Positions 34,278 through 43,469 of a DNA stretch of 57,005 nucleotides are shown here, piece by piece. Position 1 is the first letter of the stretch, and each line of letters begins with the position of its first letter. The stretch is from Paracoccus denitrificans. GTDB lineage: Bacteria > Pseudomonadota > Alphaproteobacteria > Rhodobacterales > Rhodobacteraceae. The position numbers and the translations under genes are program-made. The notes below the pieces were generated by a model. That model saw nothing but the letters and a program-made list of their open reading frames with translations. It ran no database searches and had not been told where the DNA came from. The stretch lies in assembly GCA_005768755.1 (NCBI GenBank), contig VAFL01000019.1, forward strand, positions 1 to 57,005, read 5' to 3'.

Positions 34278-35311
34278 TGGACGACAACCCGCTGACCGGA
34301 CCGGAAGCTTAGCCCGACACGGTCGCCCGCACGCAGATCGGTCGGGCCATCCTGCGGAAGGTTCGCGGTGATGTCGTGATCGCCTGCCCGCAAGATCGCC
34401 TGACGGCTTTCACCCAGATCGCGCAGGAATGTGACCTGGGCGGGGATACCCTGATCCGGGGCGCCGATCATCACGTGATCGGGGCGCACCGAAAGTTGCG
34501 CCGGTCCCGCGCTTACGCCGACCCGGTCGCCTTCGGCCACGGTCATGTCGTGACCAAGCGCCGTGATCACACCGTCTGCGACGGTGCATGGGATCAGGTT
34601 GGTGGTGCCGATAAAGCCCGCCACAAAGGCATTGGCCGGATTGTGATACACCTCCATCGGGGCGCCCGCCTGCTGGATGACGCCGTCTTTCATGACGATG
34701 ACCAGATCGGCCATGGTCAGCGCCTCTTTCTGATCGTGGGTTACGACGATCGTGGTGACGCCCAGGCTTTGCTGGATCTGTCGCAACTCGATCTGCATGT
34801 GCTCGCGCAGCGAGGCATCCAGCGCCGAAAGCGGTTCATCCAGCAGGAAGACCTGCGGATTGATGGCAAGGCCCCGCGCGATCGCGACGCGCTGACGCTG
34901 GCCGCCGGACAGTTGGTGAATGCGGCGCGCGCCCATGCCAGACAACTGGACAAGATCCAACAGTTCCGCTGCACGCGCCGCCCGTTCCGCCTTGCCAAGC
35001 CCGCGGATCGCCAGCGGATAAGTGATGTTGTCGGCGACGTTCAGATGCGGGAACAGCGCCAGCGACTGGAACACCATGCCCATGCCGCGCTTGTGCGTGG
35101 CCAGATCGGTCTGGTCTTCGCCGCCCACGAACACCCGTCCGTTGGTAGGCGTTTCCAGACCGGCAATCACGCGCAGAAGCGTCGTCTTCCCACAGCCCGA
35201 CGGCCCCAGGAGACAGACGAACCTGCCATTCGGAATATCGATCGAAACATTGTCGAGCGCCTTGAACGTGCCGAAATTCTTCGACAGCCCGTCGATCCGC
35301 AATTCGGTCAT
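34274..35311 (-). CDS. ABC transporter ATP-binding protein (PotA-like)
   Basis: A 345-residue ATPase with Walker A GPSGCGKTT (about residues 36-44), Q-loop MVFQSLALFPHLNV, signature LSGGQRQRVAIARGLA, Walker B VFLLDEPLSALD, switch HD in VVTHDQ, and a C-terminal TOBE regulatory domain (RPDHVMIG). It energises the two permeases downstream. A hairpin separates it from the substrate-binding protein gene upstream. Confidence 0.9.
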   Translation of the reverse strand: MTELRIDGLSKNFGTFKALDNVSIDIPNGRFVCLLGPSGCGKTTLLRVIAGLETPTNGRVFVGGEDQTDLATHKRGMGMVFQSLALFPHLNVADNITYPLAIRGLGKAERAARAAELLDLVQLSGMGARRIHQLSGGQRQRVAIARGLAINPQVFLLDEPLSALDASLREHMQIELRQIQQSLGVTTIVVTHDQKEALTMADLVIVMKDGVIQQAGAPMEVYHNPANAFVAGFIGTTNLIPCTVADGVITALGHDMTVAEGDRVGVSAGPAQLSVRPDHVMIGAPDQGIPAQVTFLRDLGESRQAILRAGDHDITANLPQDGPTDLRAGDRVGLSFRSGQRVVVQ

Positions 35312-35333
35312 CAGACCCTCACTTGATTGATGC

Positions 35334-35360
35334 GCGCGGCGGCAGGTCTTGCCGCCGCGC
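35334..35360 (-). promoter_or_regulatory. GC-rich hairpin between binding-protein and ATPase genes
   Basis: GCGCGGCGGCA (35334-35344) pairs perfectly with TGCCGCCGCGC (35350-35360) across a 5-nt loop, just after the binding-protein stop. It has no U-run. Such elements often protect the upstream message or partly terminate, giving more binding protein than membrane components. Confidence 0.65.
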
Positions 35361-35368
35361 CAAAGGGC

Positions 35369-36433
35369 TTAGCCGGTGATCTGCTCGGACCATTGCTGGT
35401 TGATCCAGTCGCCGCGATCGACATAGATGTCATATTTCGGCAGGATCGGGGTCTTGTCCGATGATACGGCGGCAAATTCCTCATCCGTCAGATCGGTCAG
35501 GTCACGCGCCACGGTGGGCGCGGTGCCGACCATGCGCGACAGCGTCGCCTGAATGGCTGGCTGGGCCATGTAGTCAATGAAGACCTGCGCCTGATCCAGC
35601 ATCTGCGACGCGCGCGATACCACCCATGACCCACTGTCCAGAACGGCGCCTTCATCCGGGAATGTCGACCGCACGGGCTTGCCCTGCGACGCGGCCAGCC
35701 CGGTTACATCGTGATAGTATTGCCCCATCGGGATCTCGCCGGTTTCAAGCGCCTGCTGGAACTGCCCTTCATCACGCCACCAAAGGCGGACATTCGGCTT
35801 CACCTCTGCCAGCTTGGTCAGCACCTGCTGGATGCCCTCCTCGGTCGCAAGGATATCAGTGCCGTCGAAGAAGGTCGTTGCCGTGATCTCCAACAGGAAA
35901 GAGTTCGAGGCCAGCGACATCAACCCGATCTTGTCGGCATTGGCGCTGTCCCAGAACGCCTGCCACGAGGTCGGGGCTTCGGTGAAAGCGTCGCTGTTCG
36001 TGACAAGGGTGATATACCAACTGACCGCGCCGGTGCCATTCAGGCTGCCATCCTCGTAGCGGTGCACGAAATGATCGGGCAGATTGGCGACATTGGGCAT
36101 CTTTGCTTCATCAAGTTTTGCCCACAACTCTGACCGTTCGCCCTTGATGCGGCCCACCTGCGCCATCATCGACACATCGGCAGGTGCCTGCCGCGCACGG
36201 GCGGCTTGCTGAAGCTGGACCAGCCAGGCCTCTCCGGTCGGCTCGCCGATGCTTTCGACGTTGATGCCGGTGGCGGCAGTGAAATCGGGATAGATGTGCT
36301 TGTCGAAGCTTTCCTGGAAGTAGCCGCCATAGGTCCCGACCTTCAGCGCCGCATCCTGCGCGCGCAGGATCGCGGGCATGGACAACACTGCCGCACCAGC
36401 CGCGCCGGCCTTCAGAAGTTCACGTCTTTTCAT
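35369..36433 (-). CDS. ABC transporter substrate-binding protein (PotD/PotF-like, Tat-exported)
   Basis: A 354-residue periplasmic binding protein. The signal begins MKRRELLKAGAAGAAVL with twin arginines, suggesting Tat export, and processing is probably after ILRAQD. The mature part opens LKVGTYGGYFQESFDKHIYP, as in spermidine/putrescine-family binding proteins. The ATG at 36433 follows AAAAAGGGGAGC. An in-frame ATG 60 bp upstream falls in the agmatinase end. The gap to the ureohydrolase gene is 26 bp. The ligand is probably a polyamine or guanidino compound. Confidence 0.87.
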   Translation of the reverse strand: MKRRELLKAGAAGAAVLSMPAILRAQDAALKVGTYGGYFQESFDKHIYPDFTAATGINVESIGEPTGEAWLVQLQQAARARQAPADVSMMAQVGRIKGERSELWAKLDEAKMPNVANLPDHFVHRYEDGSLNGTGAVSWYITLVTNSDAFTEAPTSWQAFWDSANADKIGLMSLASNSFLLEITATTFFDGTDILATEEGIQQVLTKLAEVKPNVRLWWRDEGQFQQALETGEIPMGQYYHDVTGLAASQGKPVRSTFPDEGAVLDSGSWVVSRASQMLDQAQVFIDYMAQPAIQATLSRMVGTAPTVARDLTDLTDEEFAAVSSDKTPILPKYDIYVDRGDWINQQWSEQITG

Positions 36434-36459
36434 TTTATTGCTCCCCTTTTTCCAAGTGT

Positions 36460-37416
36460 TTATCGGCCTTGCGGGACGCCCGGAAGCGCGCAAAGCATTT
36501 CGTAAAGGAAATTCGCCGCAATCACGGCGGTATTTCCGGCCATGTCATAAGGCGGCGCGACCTCGACCAGATCGCAGCCAACAAGGTTCAGTCCGGCGGT
36601 GCCGCGAATGATCTCAAGCCCCTGCATGGTGGTCAGCCCACCGACCTCTACCGTGCCGGTGCCGGGTGCAAACGCCGGATCGAGACTGTCGATATCATAG
36701 CTGAGGTATACCGGCGCATCGCCGATCTGCGCCCGGATATCGGCCATAAGCGGCGTCAGGGACTTGTGCCAGCATTCCTCGGCCTGAATGCAGGTCCACC
36801 CCTTGTCGCGGCCCCAATCGAAATCGTCCTTGCTGTAGCCCGTTCCACGCAGACCGATCTGAAAGACCTTGTCATTCTGCAACGCGCCTTCTTCCCATGC
36901 GCGGCGAAAGGGACAACCATGGGCGGCTTTTTCGCCAAACATGTCCTCATTCGTATCGGAATGGGCGTCGACATGGATCAGCGCCACGGGACCGTGCTTT
37001 TCGGCCATGGCGCGCAGGATCGGCCAGGTCAGCGTGTGATCACCGCCAAGTGTCAGCGGGATCGCGCCAAAGGACAGCACGCCGCGATAATGATCGGCAA
37101 TGATCTCGACCGACTTCTTCAGATCGAACAGGTTGATCGGCACATCGCCGATATCGGCGACCTGCAGATGTTCGAAAGGTGCCGCGCCAGTTGCCATGTT
37201 ATAAGGTCGGATCATACGGCTTTCATCGCGGATCTGGCGCGGGCCCAACCGAGTGCCAGGACGGTTCGAGGTGCCGATATCCATCGGAATGCCGATAAAG
37301 CAGGCATCCAGTCCGGCCGCCGTATCCGCAGATGGCAGGCGCATCATCGTGGCCGGCCCGCCCGTGCGCGGCATGGTGTTGCCGCCAAGCGGCTGGTTGA
37401 AGCGGTGCGCGCTCAT
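36460..37416 (-). CDS. speB: agmatinase-family ureohydrolase
   Basis: A 318-residue ureohydrolase with the complete binuclear manganese site: GGDHTLTW, DAHSDTN and SYDIDSLDPAFAPGTG. The family includes agmatinase (to putrescine and urea), guanidinobutyrase and guanidinopropionase, and the motifs alone do not separate these. The neighbouring nitrilase-family amidase would suit the route 4-guanidinobutyramide to 4-guanidinobutyrate to GABA plus urea. The start at 37416 follows GAAGGAGAGGG. Upstream in-frame starts lack such a site. Confidence 0.85.
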   Translation of the reverse strand: MSAHRFNQPLGGNTMPRTGGPATMMRLPSADTAAGLDACFIGIPMDIGTSNRPGTRLGPRQIRDESRMIRPYNMATGAAPFEHLQVADIGDVPINLFDLKKSVEIIADHYRGVLSFGAIPLTLGGDHTLTWPILRAMAEKHGPVALIHVDAHSDTNEDMFGEKAAHGCPFRRAWEEGALQNDKVFQIGLRGTGYSKDDFDWGRDKGWTCIQAEECWHKSLTPLMADIRAQIGDAPVYLSYDIDSLDPAFAPGTGTVEVGGLTTMQGLEIIRGTAGLNLVGCDLVEVAPPYDMAGNTAVIAANFLYEMLCALPGVPQGR

Positions 37417-37516
37417 TCCCTCTCCTTCGTTCGGTGCCGCGCGGGGCGGGCCGATTGGCATCCGTCCGCGACGACCATCAGGCCCGTGGCCTGGTCTGTT
37501 TGCATTCCCGCCTGCC

Positions 37517-38296
37517 TTATCCGGCGATCTGACGCAAGTCGCGCAATTGCGTTGACAGCGTCGCCGGATCGGGATGCGCGGGCAAATGCGAAATCAACAG
37601 GCACGGCGCGTCGCCAGCACGCGCCAGCACATGTCCATCCGCAGACGTGATCGAGGAGCCGCCGAAATAAGACAGATCGCCCTCGGCACCACAGTAATTG
37701 GCGTAGACGATACTTAGCGCGTGGTTGGCGGCCATGGCAGGAATGACATGCTGGCCGATATGTGCAAAGGGATGCATGTTTGCGGTGGGGACAAGGATCA
37801 TTTCCACCCCCTGCCCCTTCAGTGCTGCAACATGCGGCGCGAATTCGACATCATAGCAGATCAGCATCGCGGCGCGCCGCCCGCACAGCATGAAGGACGT
37901 GTAGGCATCACCGGGGCGGAACTTCCGCGCCTCATCGGGGCCGAACAGCTGTATCTTGCGATGATTGGCCAGCACCGTTCCATCGGCGGCGACGCAGATC
38001 GCCGCGTTGGCGACACCATGATCCAACCGCTCGGGATAGCCGGTGACGATGGCGCAGCCGGCATCGCGGGCAATCGGGGCCAGTCGTCCGGCGAGTTCCG
38101 CCATGGTCATTGCATGGTCGGTCAGATCATCGCGGTTGTATCCGCTGGTCATCAGTTCCGGAAAGGTGATCACGTCGGCACCCGCCATGCCCGCTGCACC
38201 TGTCGCCTGCGCGATCCGTGTGAACGCGTGATCGGCATCGCCTGCCACGCTTTCGCCTTGCCAAAGCGCCATGACCAACCCGTTTTCCGCAGCCAT
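37517..38296 (-). CDS. carbon-nitrogen hydrolase (nitrilase superfamily amidase)
   Basis: A 259-residue amidase-like enzyme with the catalytic triad E47 (TFPELMTSGY), K114 (NHRKIQLFG) and C147 (LICYDVEF). It resembles aliphatic amidases and N-carbamoylputrescine/4-guanidinobutyramide amidases. No agmatine deiminase gene lies nearby, so a carbamoylputrescine role is less likely than amide hydrolysis in an arginine-derived guanidino pathway. It is the first gene of the operon, 100 bp before the ureohydrolase. Confidence 0.8.
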   Translation of the reverse strand: MAAENGLVMALWQGESVAGDADHAFTRIAQATGAAGMAGADVITFPELMTSGYNRDDLTDHAMTMAELAGRLAPIARDAGCAIVTGYPERLDHGVANAAICVAADGTVLANHRKIQLFGPDEARKFRPGDAYTSFMLCGRRAAMLICYDVEFAPHVAALKGQGVEMILVPTANMHPFAHIGQHVIPAMAANHALSIVYANYCGAEGDLSYFGGSSITSADGHVLARAGDAPCLLISHLPAHPDPATLSTQLRDLRQIAG

Positions 38297-38491
38297 ATGT
38301 CTTCTCTCTTCACCGACAAGTGCCAAGCATAGCGCGAGACCGGTCAGTCGAGAAGTGCGGGACGGCGGTCCCTTGCCCGGCCAGAAGCGGCAGTAGCGCG
38401 CCGTTCACGGAGTTGTTTGGAACCTCAAAGCGGACCGATTGGTTTTGTGCACGATAGAACCGCGCCCAAACGGGCACATGGAGGAGCAGAC

Positions 38492-40411
38492 ATGCGCCGT
38501 ATCATTCACAACACCACCGCCATCGCAGCTTGCCTGTCGTTGATGGCACCTCATCTTGCCATGGCACAGACCGAGGCACCCGCAGAGGCCCCGGCCGCCG
38601 AAACTTGCGCCGACGGCTCTGCCGCGCCCTGCGCACCGGCCCCCGCTGCCGAGGCTGAGCCGGCTGACGAACCAGAGGCGGCCGCTGAGGAACCGGCAGA
38701 GGCCGAAGCCCCAGCCGCAGAAGAAGCCCCCGCAGAGCCAGACCCTGCCGAGGAGCCCGCCGAGGAATCACCCGCCGCAGAGGAACCCGCCGCAGAGGCA
38801 CCCGACCAGGCGGCCGCGACCGACACGAATGCGGCGGCTGCAAACGAAGCGCCAGCCGAAGAAGCCCCGGCATCAGAAGCCCCGGCCGTTGTCGAAGCAC
38901 CGAGCGATGCTGAAGATCTGAAAGCAGCGCTTGAGGCCGAAGAGGCTGAAGCCGAAGACGCCGCGCCCGCAGCAGATGCGACTGCAGAAGCTCCGGCGGA
39001 AGATGAAGCGGCACCTGCACAGGACGCCGAAGTTGCACCCAATTCGGACGATGCGACCGCCGCCGAAGTCATGGCGACCGAGCCGAATTCCGACCCTGCC
39101 GCGCAGCAATCGGGCGAACCGGCAATCGTGAACGCACCTTCGGACGCTGACGATCTGAAAGCGGCCCTGGAAGCCGAAGAGAAGAAGGCCGCCGGAGAGG
39201 AGGCGACTGCCGGCGCCGAAGCCGCGACCCCCGAGGCAGAGGCCAGTGCCGATGCAGAGGCAAAGCCGGAACCGGAAACGGCTGAAGCCGCGCCGGAAGA
39301 AAACGCCAAGGAAACCGAAGCCGCCAAGGAAGCCGCCGCAGGCGGCGAAGCCCCCGTCGCAGCCGCATTGAGTGGCGATCCGGGCGAGGCCGAAGTGACC
39401 GAGGAAACCGTGACCGAGGAAAATTCGCGCTCCTCGTCCGAGGACTTCGCGACCAACCTGAGCGATGCGCTGGAAGGCGCGGCTGCGACGCAGGACGCCA
39501 GCGACAATGATGACGACGACGATGACGACAAGCGCGATCTGGCCAAGGCTGTGCTTCTTGGTCTGGGCGGTGTCGCAGTCGGCTCCATGCTGGCCAATAA
39601 CCGCGAGGTTGCGCTCAGCTCTCCTGATCGGGTTGTCGTGACGCGTGCAGATGGCAGCCAGCAGGTGATCAAGGATGAGGTGGCGCTGCTGCGCCAACCG
39701 GGTTCGACCGTGACGACCGAGAACTTCAATGACGGATCCTCACGCACCATCGTAAACCGCGAAGACGGCAGTCAGGTGGTGACGATCCGCGATGCGGACC
39801 TGCGGGTGTTGCGCCGCACATTGGTGACGGCGGACGGACGCTCTCAGGATCTGATCGACGATACCGCCGCCCAGCCGGTCGATATCGCGAACCTTCCTGC
39901 GCCGGCCGCGACCAGCACTGCCACCGCCAGCCAGATGGATGAGGCACAGCTGCGCGAGGCATTGATGACGGCCTCGGCTGCCGACCGCCGCTTCACGCTG
40001 TCGCAGATCCGTGACATCGCACAGGTCCGTTCGCTTGTGGCACCGGTCAATATCGACTCGATCACTTTCGATACCGGCTCTGCCGCGATCAAGTCCGATC
40101 AGGCCGAACAGCTTTCGGCATTGGGCAACGTGATCCGCGATACCATTGCCGAAAACCCCGGCGAGATGTTCATGATCGAGGGTTACACCGATACGGTAGG
40201 TCCCGACGCGGCGAACCTTGCCCTGTCTGACCGCCGTGCGGAATCGGTTGCGCTGGCACTGACGGAATATTTCGACGTCCCGCCCGAGAACATGGTGGTT
40301 CAGGGATATGGCGAGGAATTTCTGCTCGTCAATCAGGAAGGCGATCTGCGCGAGAATCGTCGCGCCTCGGTGCGCCGGATCACCGAGTTGTTGCAGACAG
40401 CATCGAACTGA
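38492..40411 (+). CDS. OmpA-domain protein with long Ala/Glu/Pro-rich spacer
   Basis: A 639-residue envelope protein. A signal peptide is cleaved near AMA-QTE (residue 25). A roughly 300-residue Ala/Glu/Pro-rich, strongly acidic low-complexity region follows, containing two copies of APSDA-x-DLKAALEAEE (near 136 and 215). Then comes an Asp run (DNDDDDDDDKRD), a glycine-rich hydrophobic segment (KAVLLGLGGVAVGSMLA) and a C-terminal OmpA peptidoglycan-binding domain (about 518-635; FDTGSAAIK, EGYTDTVG, NLALSDRRAESV). It probably spans the periplasm and anchors the envelope to peptidoglycan. The start is preceded by TGGAGGAG. Confidence 0.85.
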   Translation: MRRIIHNTTAIAACLSLMAPHLAMAQTEAPAEAPAAETCADGSAAPCAPAPAAEAEPADEPEAAAEEPAEAEAPAAEEAPAEPDPAEEPAEESPAAEEPAAEAPDQAAATDTNAAAANEAPAEEAPASEAPAVVEAPSDAEDLKAALEAEEAEAEDAAPAADATAEAPAEDEAAPAQDAEVAPNSDDATAAEVMATEPNSDPAAQQSGEPAIVNAPSDADDLKAALEAEEKKAAGEEATAGAEAATPEAEASADAEAKPEPETAEAAPEENAKETEAAKEAAAGGEAPVAAALSGDPGEAEVTEETVTEENSRSSSEDFATNLSDALEGAAATQDASDNDDDDDDDKRDLAKAVLLGLGGVAVGSMLANNREVALSSPDRVVVTRADGSQQVIKDEVALLRQPGSTVTTENFNDGSSRTIVNREDGSQVVTIRDADLRVLRRTLVTADGRSQDLIDDTAAQPVDIANLPAPAATSTATASQMDEAQLREALMTASAADRRFTLSQIRDIAQVRSLVAPVNIDSITFDTGSAAIKSDQAEQLSALGNVIRDTIAENPGEMFMIEGYTDTVGPDAANLALSDRRAESVALALTEYFDVPPENMVVQGYGEEFLLVNQEGDLRENRRASVRRITELLQTASN

Positions 40412-40419
40412 CGCGATCG

Positions 40420-40448
40420 ACCGGGCGCTGTGAAACAGCGCCCGGTTT
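40420..40448 (+). terminator. terminator after the OmpA-domain gene
   Basis: ACCGGGCGCTGT (40420-40431) pairs perfectly with ACAGCGCCCGGT (40435-40446) around GAA, followed by TT. A short U-run but a very stable stem. It may also limit transcription from the converging helicase gene. Confidence 0.8.
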
Positions 40449-40521
40449 CATCAAACGGATGGGCGGAGGATATTTGTCCCCCGCCCTTCTTGCTGTTCGT
40501 AAAGGCGGATTATTTCCGCGA

Positions 40522-42612
40522 TCAGCCCTTGGGGCGGCGTGGTGGTGCGCTGCCGCCACGCGGGCCACGCGTCGCCGATGTGCCTTTCGCACCCGGCTTT
40601 TTCGGTGCGTAAGTCTTGCCGGCCGTCTTGCTGCCGGGCTTCGCACCCGCCTTGGCGGCAGGTTTACCGCCACTTGCCCCCGTCCGCGCATATTTTGCTG
40701 CTGCGGACTTGCCCTTGGGGCCATCCGGCGACTTCTTCCAGCGCGGCTTTTTGGTGGGCAGATCGCCATCGCCCTGCCGTCCTTCCTGGCGGGGCGCATC
40801 ATGACGCGGGACCTCATCCACGGGCGACCATTTGGGTGCAGGCTTGCCAGCGGTCTTGGCGCGGGCGGGCTTGGGGCCTGATGCTGCGCGCTTGTCCTGC
40901 GGGGCTGCCTCGGGTGCGGGCGCATCGCGCATCTGGCGCGGTCGCGCCTCGGGTTCGCGCGGGATCCGCGTCGGACGCGCGGCGGATTTTCGCGGCGCAC
41001 CCGCCGGGCGCTTGCCATCCGCAGGACGATCCAACACGGGTTCGCCCTTCATGCGAAGCATCATCAGGCCGGGCTCGATTTCGATTGCCTCACCGAATTT
41101 GGCCGCATCGGCCGTCGCGATCTGAACGAAGGATTCATGTTCACGCACCCGGATGGCGCCGATGGAGTTGCGGGTAATGCCCCCGGCCTCGCATATCTTG
41201 GGCAGCAGCCAGCGGGCTTCCGCGCGACCGGAATGGCCGACCGACAGTTCGAACCACACCGAAGGGCCGAATTCGCGCGCCTGTCTGGGCGCCGAATCCG
41301 GGCGGGCCGCAATCTCGGTAATCTCTTCGGGCGCAGGACGACCTTCGCGCCACAGCTGTACGAAAGCCGCGGCCACCTGTTCGGGACCGACCTTGGCCAG
41401 CAGATCATGCGCAATTGCCATGTCATCCAAAGCGGTCGACAGCGCGGGGTGATCCATCATGCGCACATCGTCGCGCGCGCTGACTTCCTCGGCCGTCGGC
41501 GCATTCCCCCATTCGGCGACAACCTTTGCGCCCTGCAGAAGGCGTTGCGCTTTTTTCTGGGCAGAGGGCGGCACGATCAGGGCCGAGACGCCCTTGGCCC
41601 CTGCCCGCCCAGTCCGGCCGGACCGGTGCAGCAGCGTTTCGGAATTGGTCGGCAGATCGGCATGGATCACCAGTTCCAGCCCCGGCAGGTCGATCCCGCG
41701 CGCGGCAACGTCGGTGGCGATACAAACCTGCGCGCGCCCGTCACGCAACGCCTGAAGTGCATGGGTGCGTTCCTGCTGCGACAATTCGCCCGAAAGGGCC
41801 ACGACACGCAAGCCGCGATTGGCCATGCGGGCCAGCAGATGGTTCACTTCGGCGCGGGTCTTGACGAAGACGATCGCCGTGCGCGCCTCGTAAAAGCGCA
41901 GAAGGTTGAGGATTGCGTTTTCCCGATCCCGAACGGCGACGGAAAGGGCGCGATAGGTGATGTCACCGTGCTGGCGCGCCTCGCCCTGTGTGGCAAGACG
42001 CAATGCATCGCGCTGAAAATCGCGGGCGAGCTTTTCAATCGCTGGCGGAACCGTGGCCGAGAACATCAGCGTCCGGCGCGCCTCGGGTGCGGATTGCAGG
42101 ATAAATTCAAGATCCTCGCGAAAGCCCAGATCCAGCATCTCGTCCGCTTCGTCCAGCACCGCAACGCGCAATTCTGCCAGATCCAGAGAGCCGCGCTCGA
42201 TATGATCGCGCAACCTGCCCGGCGTGCCGACGACGATGGCAGGCGCGCGGGCAAGCGCGCGCCGTTCGGTGCGATAGTCCATGCCGCCGACACAGGTGGC
42301 GATCTGGGCGCCGGTTGCTGCGTACAGCCACCCCAGTTCGGCGGCGACCTGCAGGGCCAGTTCGCGCGTCGGTGCGACGACAAGCGCCAGCGGCGCATTG
42401 CCCTGCGGCAGCGTACCATCGGGGTTCAGCACGTCCGAGGCGGCGGCGATGCCGAACGCGACGGTCTTGCCCGATCCGGTCTGCGCCGAAACCAGCAGGT
42501 CGCGGCCCGGCGCTTCGGGATTCAGCATGGCCTGCTGGACGGCGGTCAGATTTTCATAGCCTCGTTCGGCCAGTGCCGCAGCCAGGGGCGCGGCGATATT
42601 ATCATGGGTCAT
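40522..42612 (-). CDS. DEAD-box ATP-dependent RNA helicase with DbpA-like RNA-binding domain and basic tail
   Basis: A 696-residue helicase. The core has Walker A AQTGSGKT (about 43-50), PTRELA, TPGR, DEAD (about 153), the SAT motif FSATVP, and HRSGRTGRAG (about 330). A DbpA/CsdA-type RNA-binding domain follows at about 440-515 (VWFELSVGHSGRAEARWLLP and SIGAIRVREHESFVQI). The last roughly 170 residues are disordered and rich in Lys, Arg, Pro, Ala and Gly (PAAKAGAKPGSKTAGK), suggesting nonspecific RNA binding. It probably acts in ribosome assembly or mRNA turnover. Monocistronic. Confidence 0.92.
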   Translation of the reverse strand: MTHDNIAAPLAAALAERGYENLTAVQQAMLNPEAPGRDLLVSAQTGSGKTVAFGIAAASDVLNPDGTLPQGNAPLALVVAPTRELALQVAAELGWLYAATGAQIATCVGGMDYRTERRALARAPAIVVGTPGRLRDHIERGSLDLAELRVAVLDEADEMLDLGFREDLEFILQSAPEARRTLMFSATVPPAIEKLARDFQRDALRLATQGEARQHGDITYRALSVAVRDRENAILNLLRFYEARTAIVFVKTRAEVNHLLARMANRGLRVVALSGELSQQERTHALQALRDGRAQVCIATDVAARGIDLPGLELVIHADLPTNSETLLHRSGRTGRAGAKGVSALIVPPSAQKKAQRLLQGAKVVAEWGNAPTAEEVSARDDVRMMDHPALSTALDDMAIAHDLLAKVGPEQVAAAFVQLWREGRPAPEEITEIAARPDSAPRQAREFGPSVWFELSVGHSGRAEARWLLPKICEAGGITRNSIGAIRVREHESFVQIATADAAKFGEAIEIEPGLMMLRMKGEPVLDRPADGKRPAGAPRKSAARPTRIPREPEARPRQMRDAPAPEAAPQDKRAASGPKPARAKTAGKPAPKWSPVDEVPRHDAPRQEGRQGDGDLPTKKPRWKKSPDGPKGKSAAAKYARTGASGGKPAAKAGAKPGSKTAGKTYAPKKPGAKGTSATRGPRGGSAPPRRPKG

Positions 42613-42773
42613 TGGTCAGCCTGGATGGGCCCGAGGGCCGGGTTTGACGGCCCGATCCTGCCTCCACGTGCCAGATATCCGACACAACCAGAACAGCCGA
42701 TCCGGTGCAGTATAACCCCAACGCCCCAATGTCAAAGACAGATTTGCGCGAACCCTATCCGTGTTGCGCCCGA

Positions 42774-43442
42774 TCAAGCCCCGACCAGTGTCCGCATCCG
42801 TTGGACGGCAGCGTCCGGCGCGGAAAGAACCGGGCGCTTCAGCACGGCGCGCACCGCCTCGGCCGCGCGCGAGGTCGAGAAATGCGCCAGCATCACCGCA
42901 TCATGATCCGCGAACCTGTGCGCTTGCGCCGCAACCAGCCGGTTGTGACTGTCGGCATCACCGCCGCGCAAAAGGTCAATGGCGTCATCGACGACGATGG
43001 TGTCCAGCATCGCCTGCTGTCCGGTCTCGGCCACGAAGTCACGAAACTCCGCATCCATGGTCGCGACTGCGGGCGCGAAGGTGGCAAGCATCCCGATCCG
43101 CTGGCCGGCGGCAATTGCCTCTCGAAACATCGCCTCATTGGGCTTCAGGACGGGCACGGGCAGATCGGCCGCCAGCGCGTCGATGGCCGGCCCAAAGGCC
43201 GAACAGGTGACCAGAATTCCGTTTGCGCCCATGCGATAGGCATATTGGCCGAGATCGACGAAACGCCCGGTCAGGCTTTCAGACAATGCCTCGCCTTCGC
43301 GTGCCCTGTCGATCGTCAGCCCGTCATCCAGCAGGTTTACGGCTTCCGCTTCCGGCCAGTGACGCGCCATTGCCGTTCTGATCGGGTCCATGGCGACGGG
43401 TGTGGCATGCAGCAGCACGATGCGCGGGCGAGATGTTGGCAT
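42774..43442 (-). CDS. Asp/Glu/hydantoin racemase superfamily protein with one catalytic cysteine
   Basis: A 222-residue protein of the Asp/Glu racemase fold (IVLLHATPVAMDPI; GANGILVTCSAFGPAI). The first active cysteine is C80, but the second position reads LAHFSTS, with no cysteine. Racemisation normally uses two cysteines, while decarboxylases and isomerases of the superfamily can work with one, so it is unlikely to be a classical racemase. It is the last gene of the operon that also encodes the FMN dehydrogenase, the isomerase and the ModA-like protein, 27 bp after the latter. Confidence 0.75.
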   Translation of the reverse strand: MPTSRPRIVLLHATPVAMDPIRTAMARHWPEAEAVNLLDDGLTIDRAREGEALSESLTGRFVDLGQYAYRMGANGILVTCSAFGPAIDALAADLPVPVLKPNEAMFREAIAAGQRIGMLATFAPAVATMDAEFRDFVAETGQQAMLDTIVVDDAIDLLRGGDADSHNRLVAAQAHRFADHDAVMLAHFSTSRAAEAVRAVLKRPVLSAPDAAVQRMRTLVGA

Positions 43443-43469
43443 GAATTCTTTCCTGTCCTGAGGAACGCG

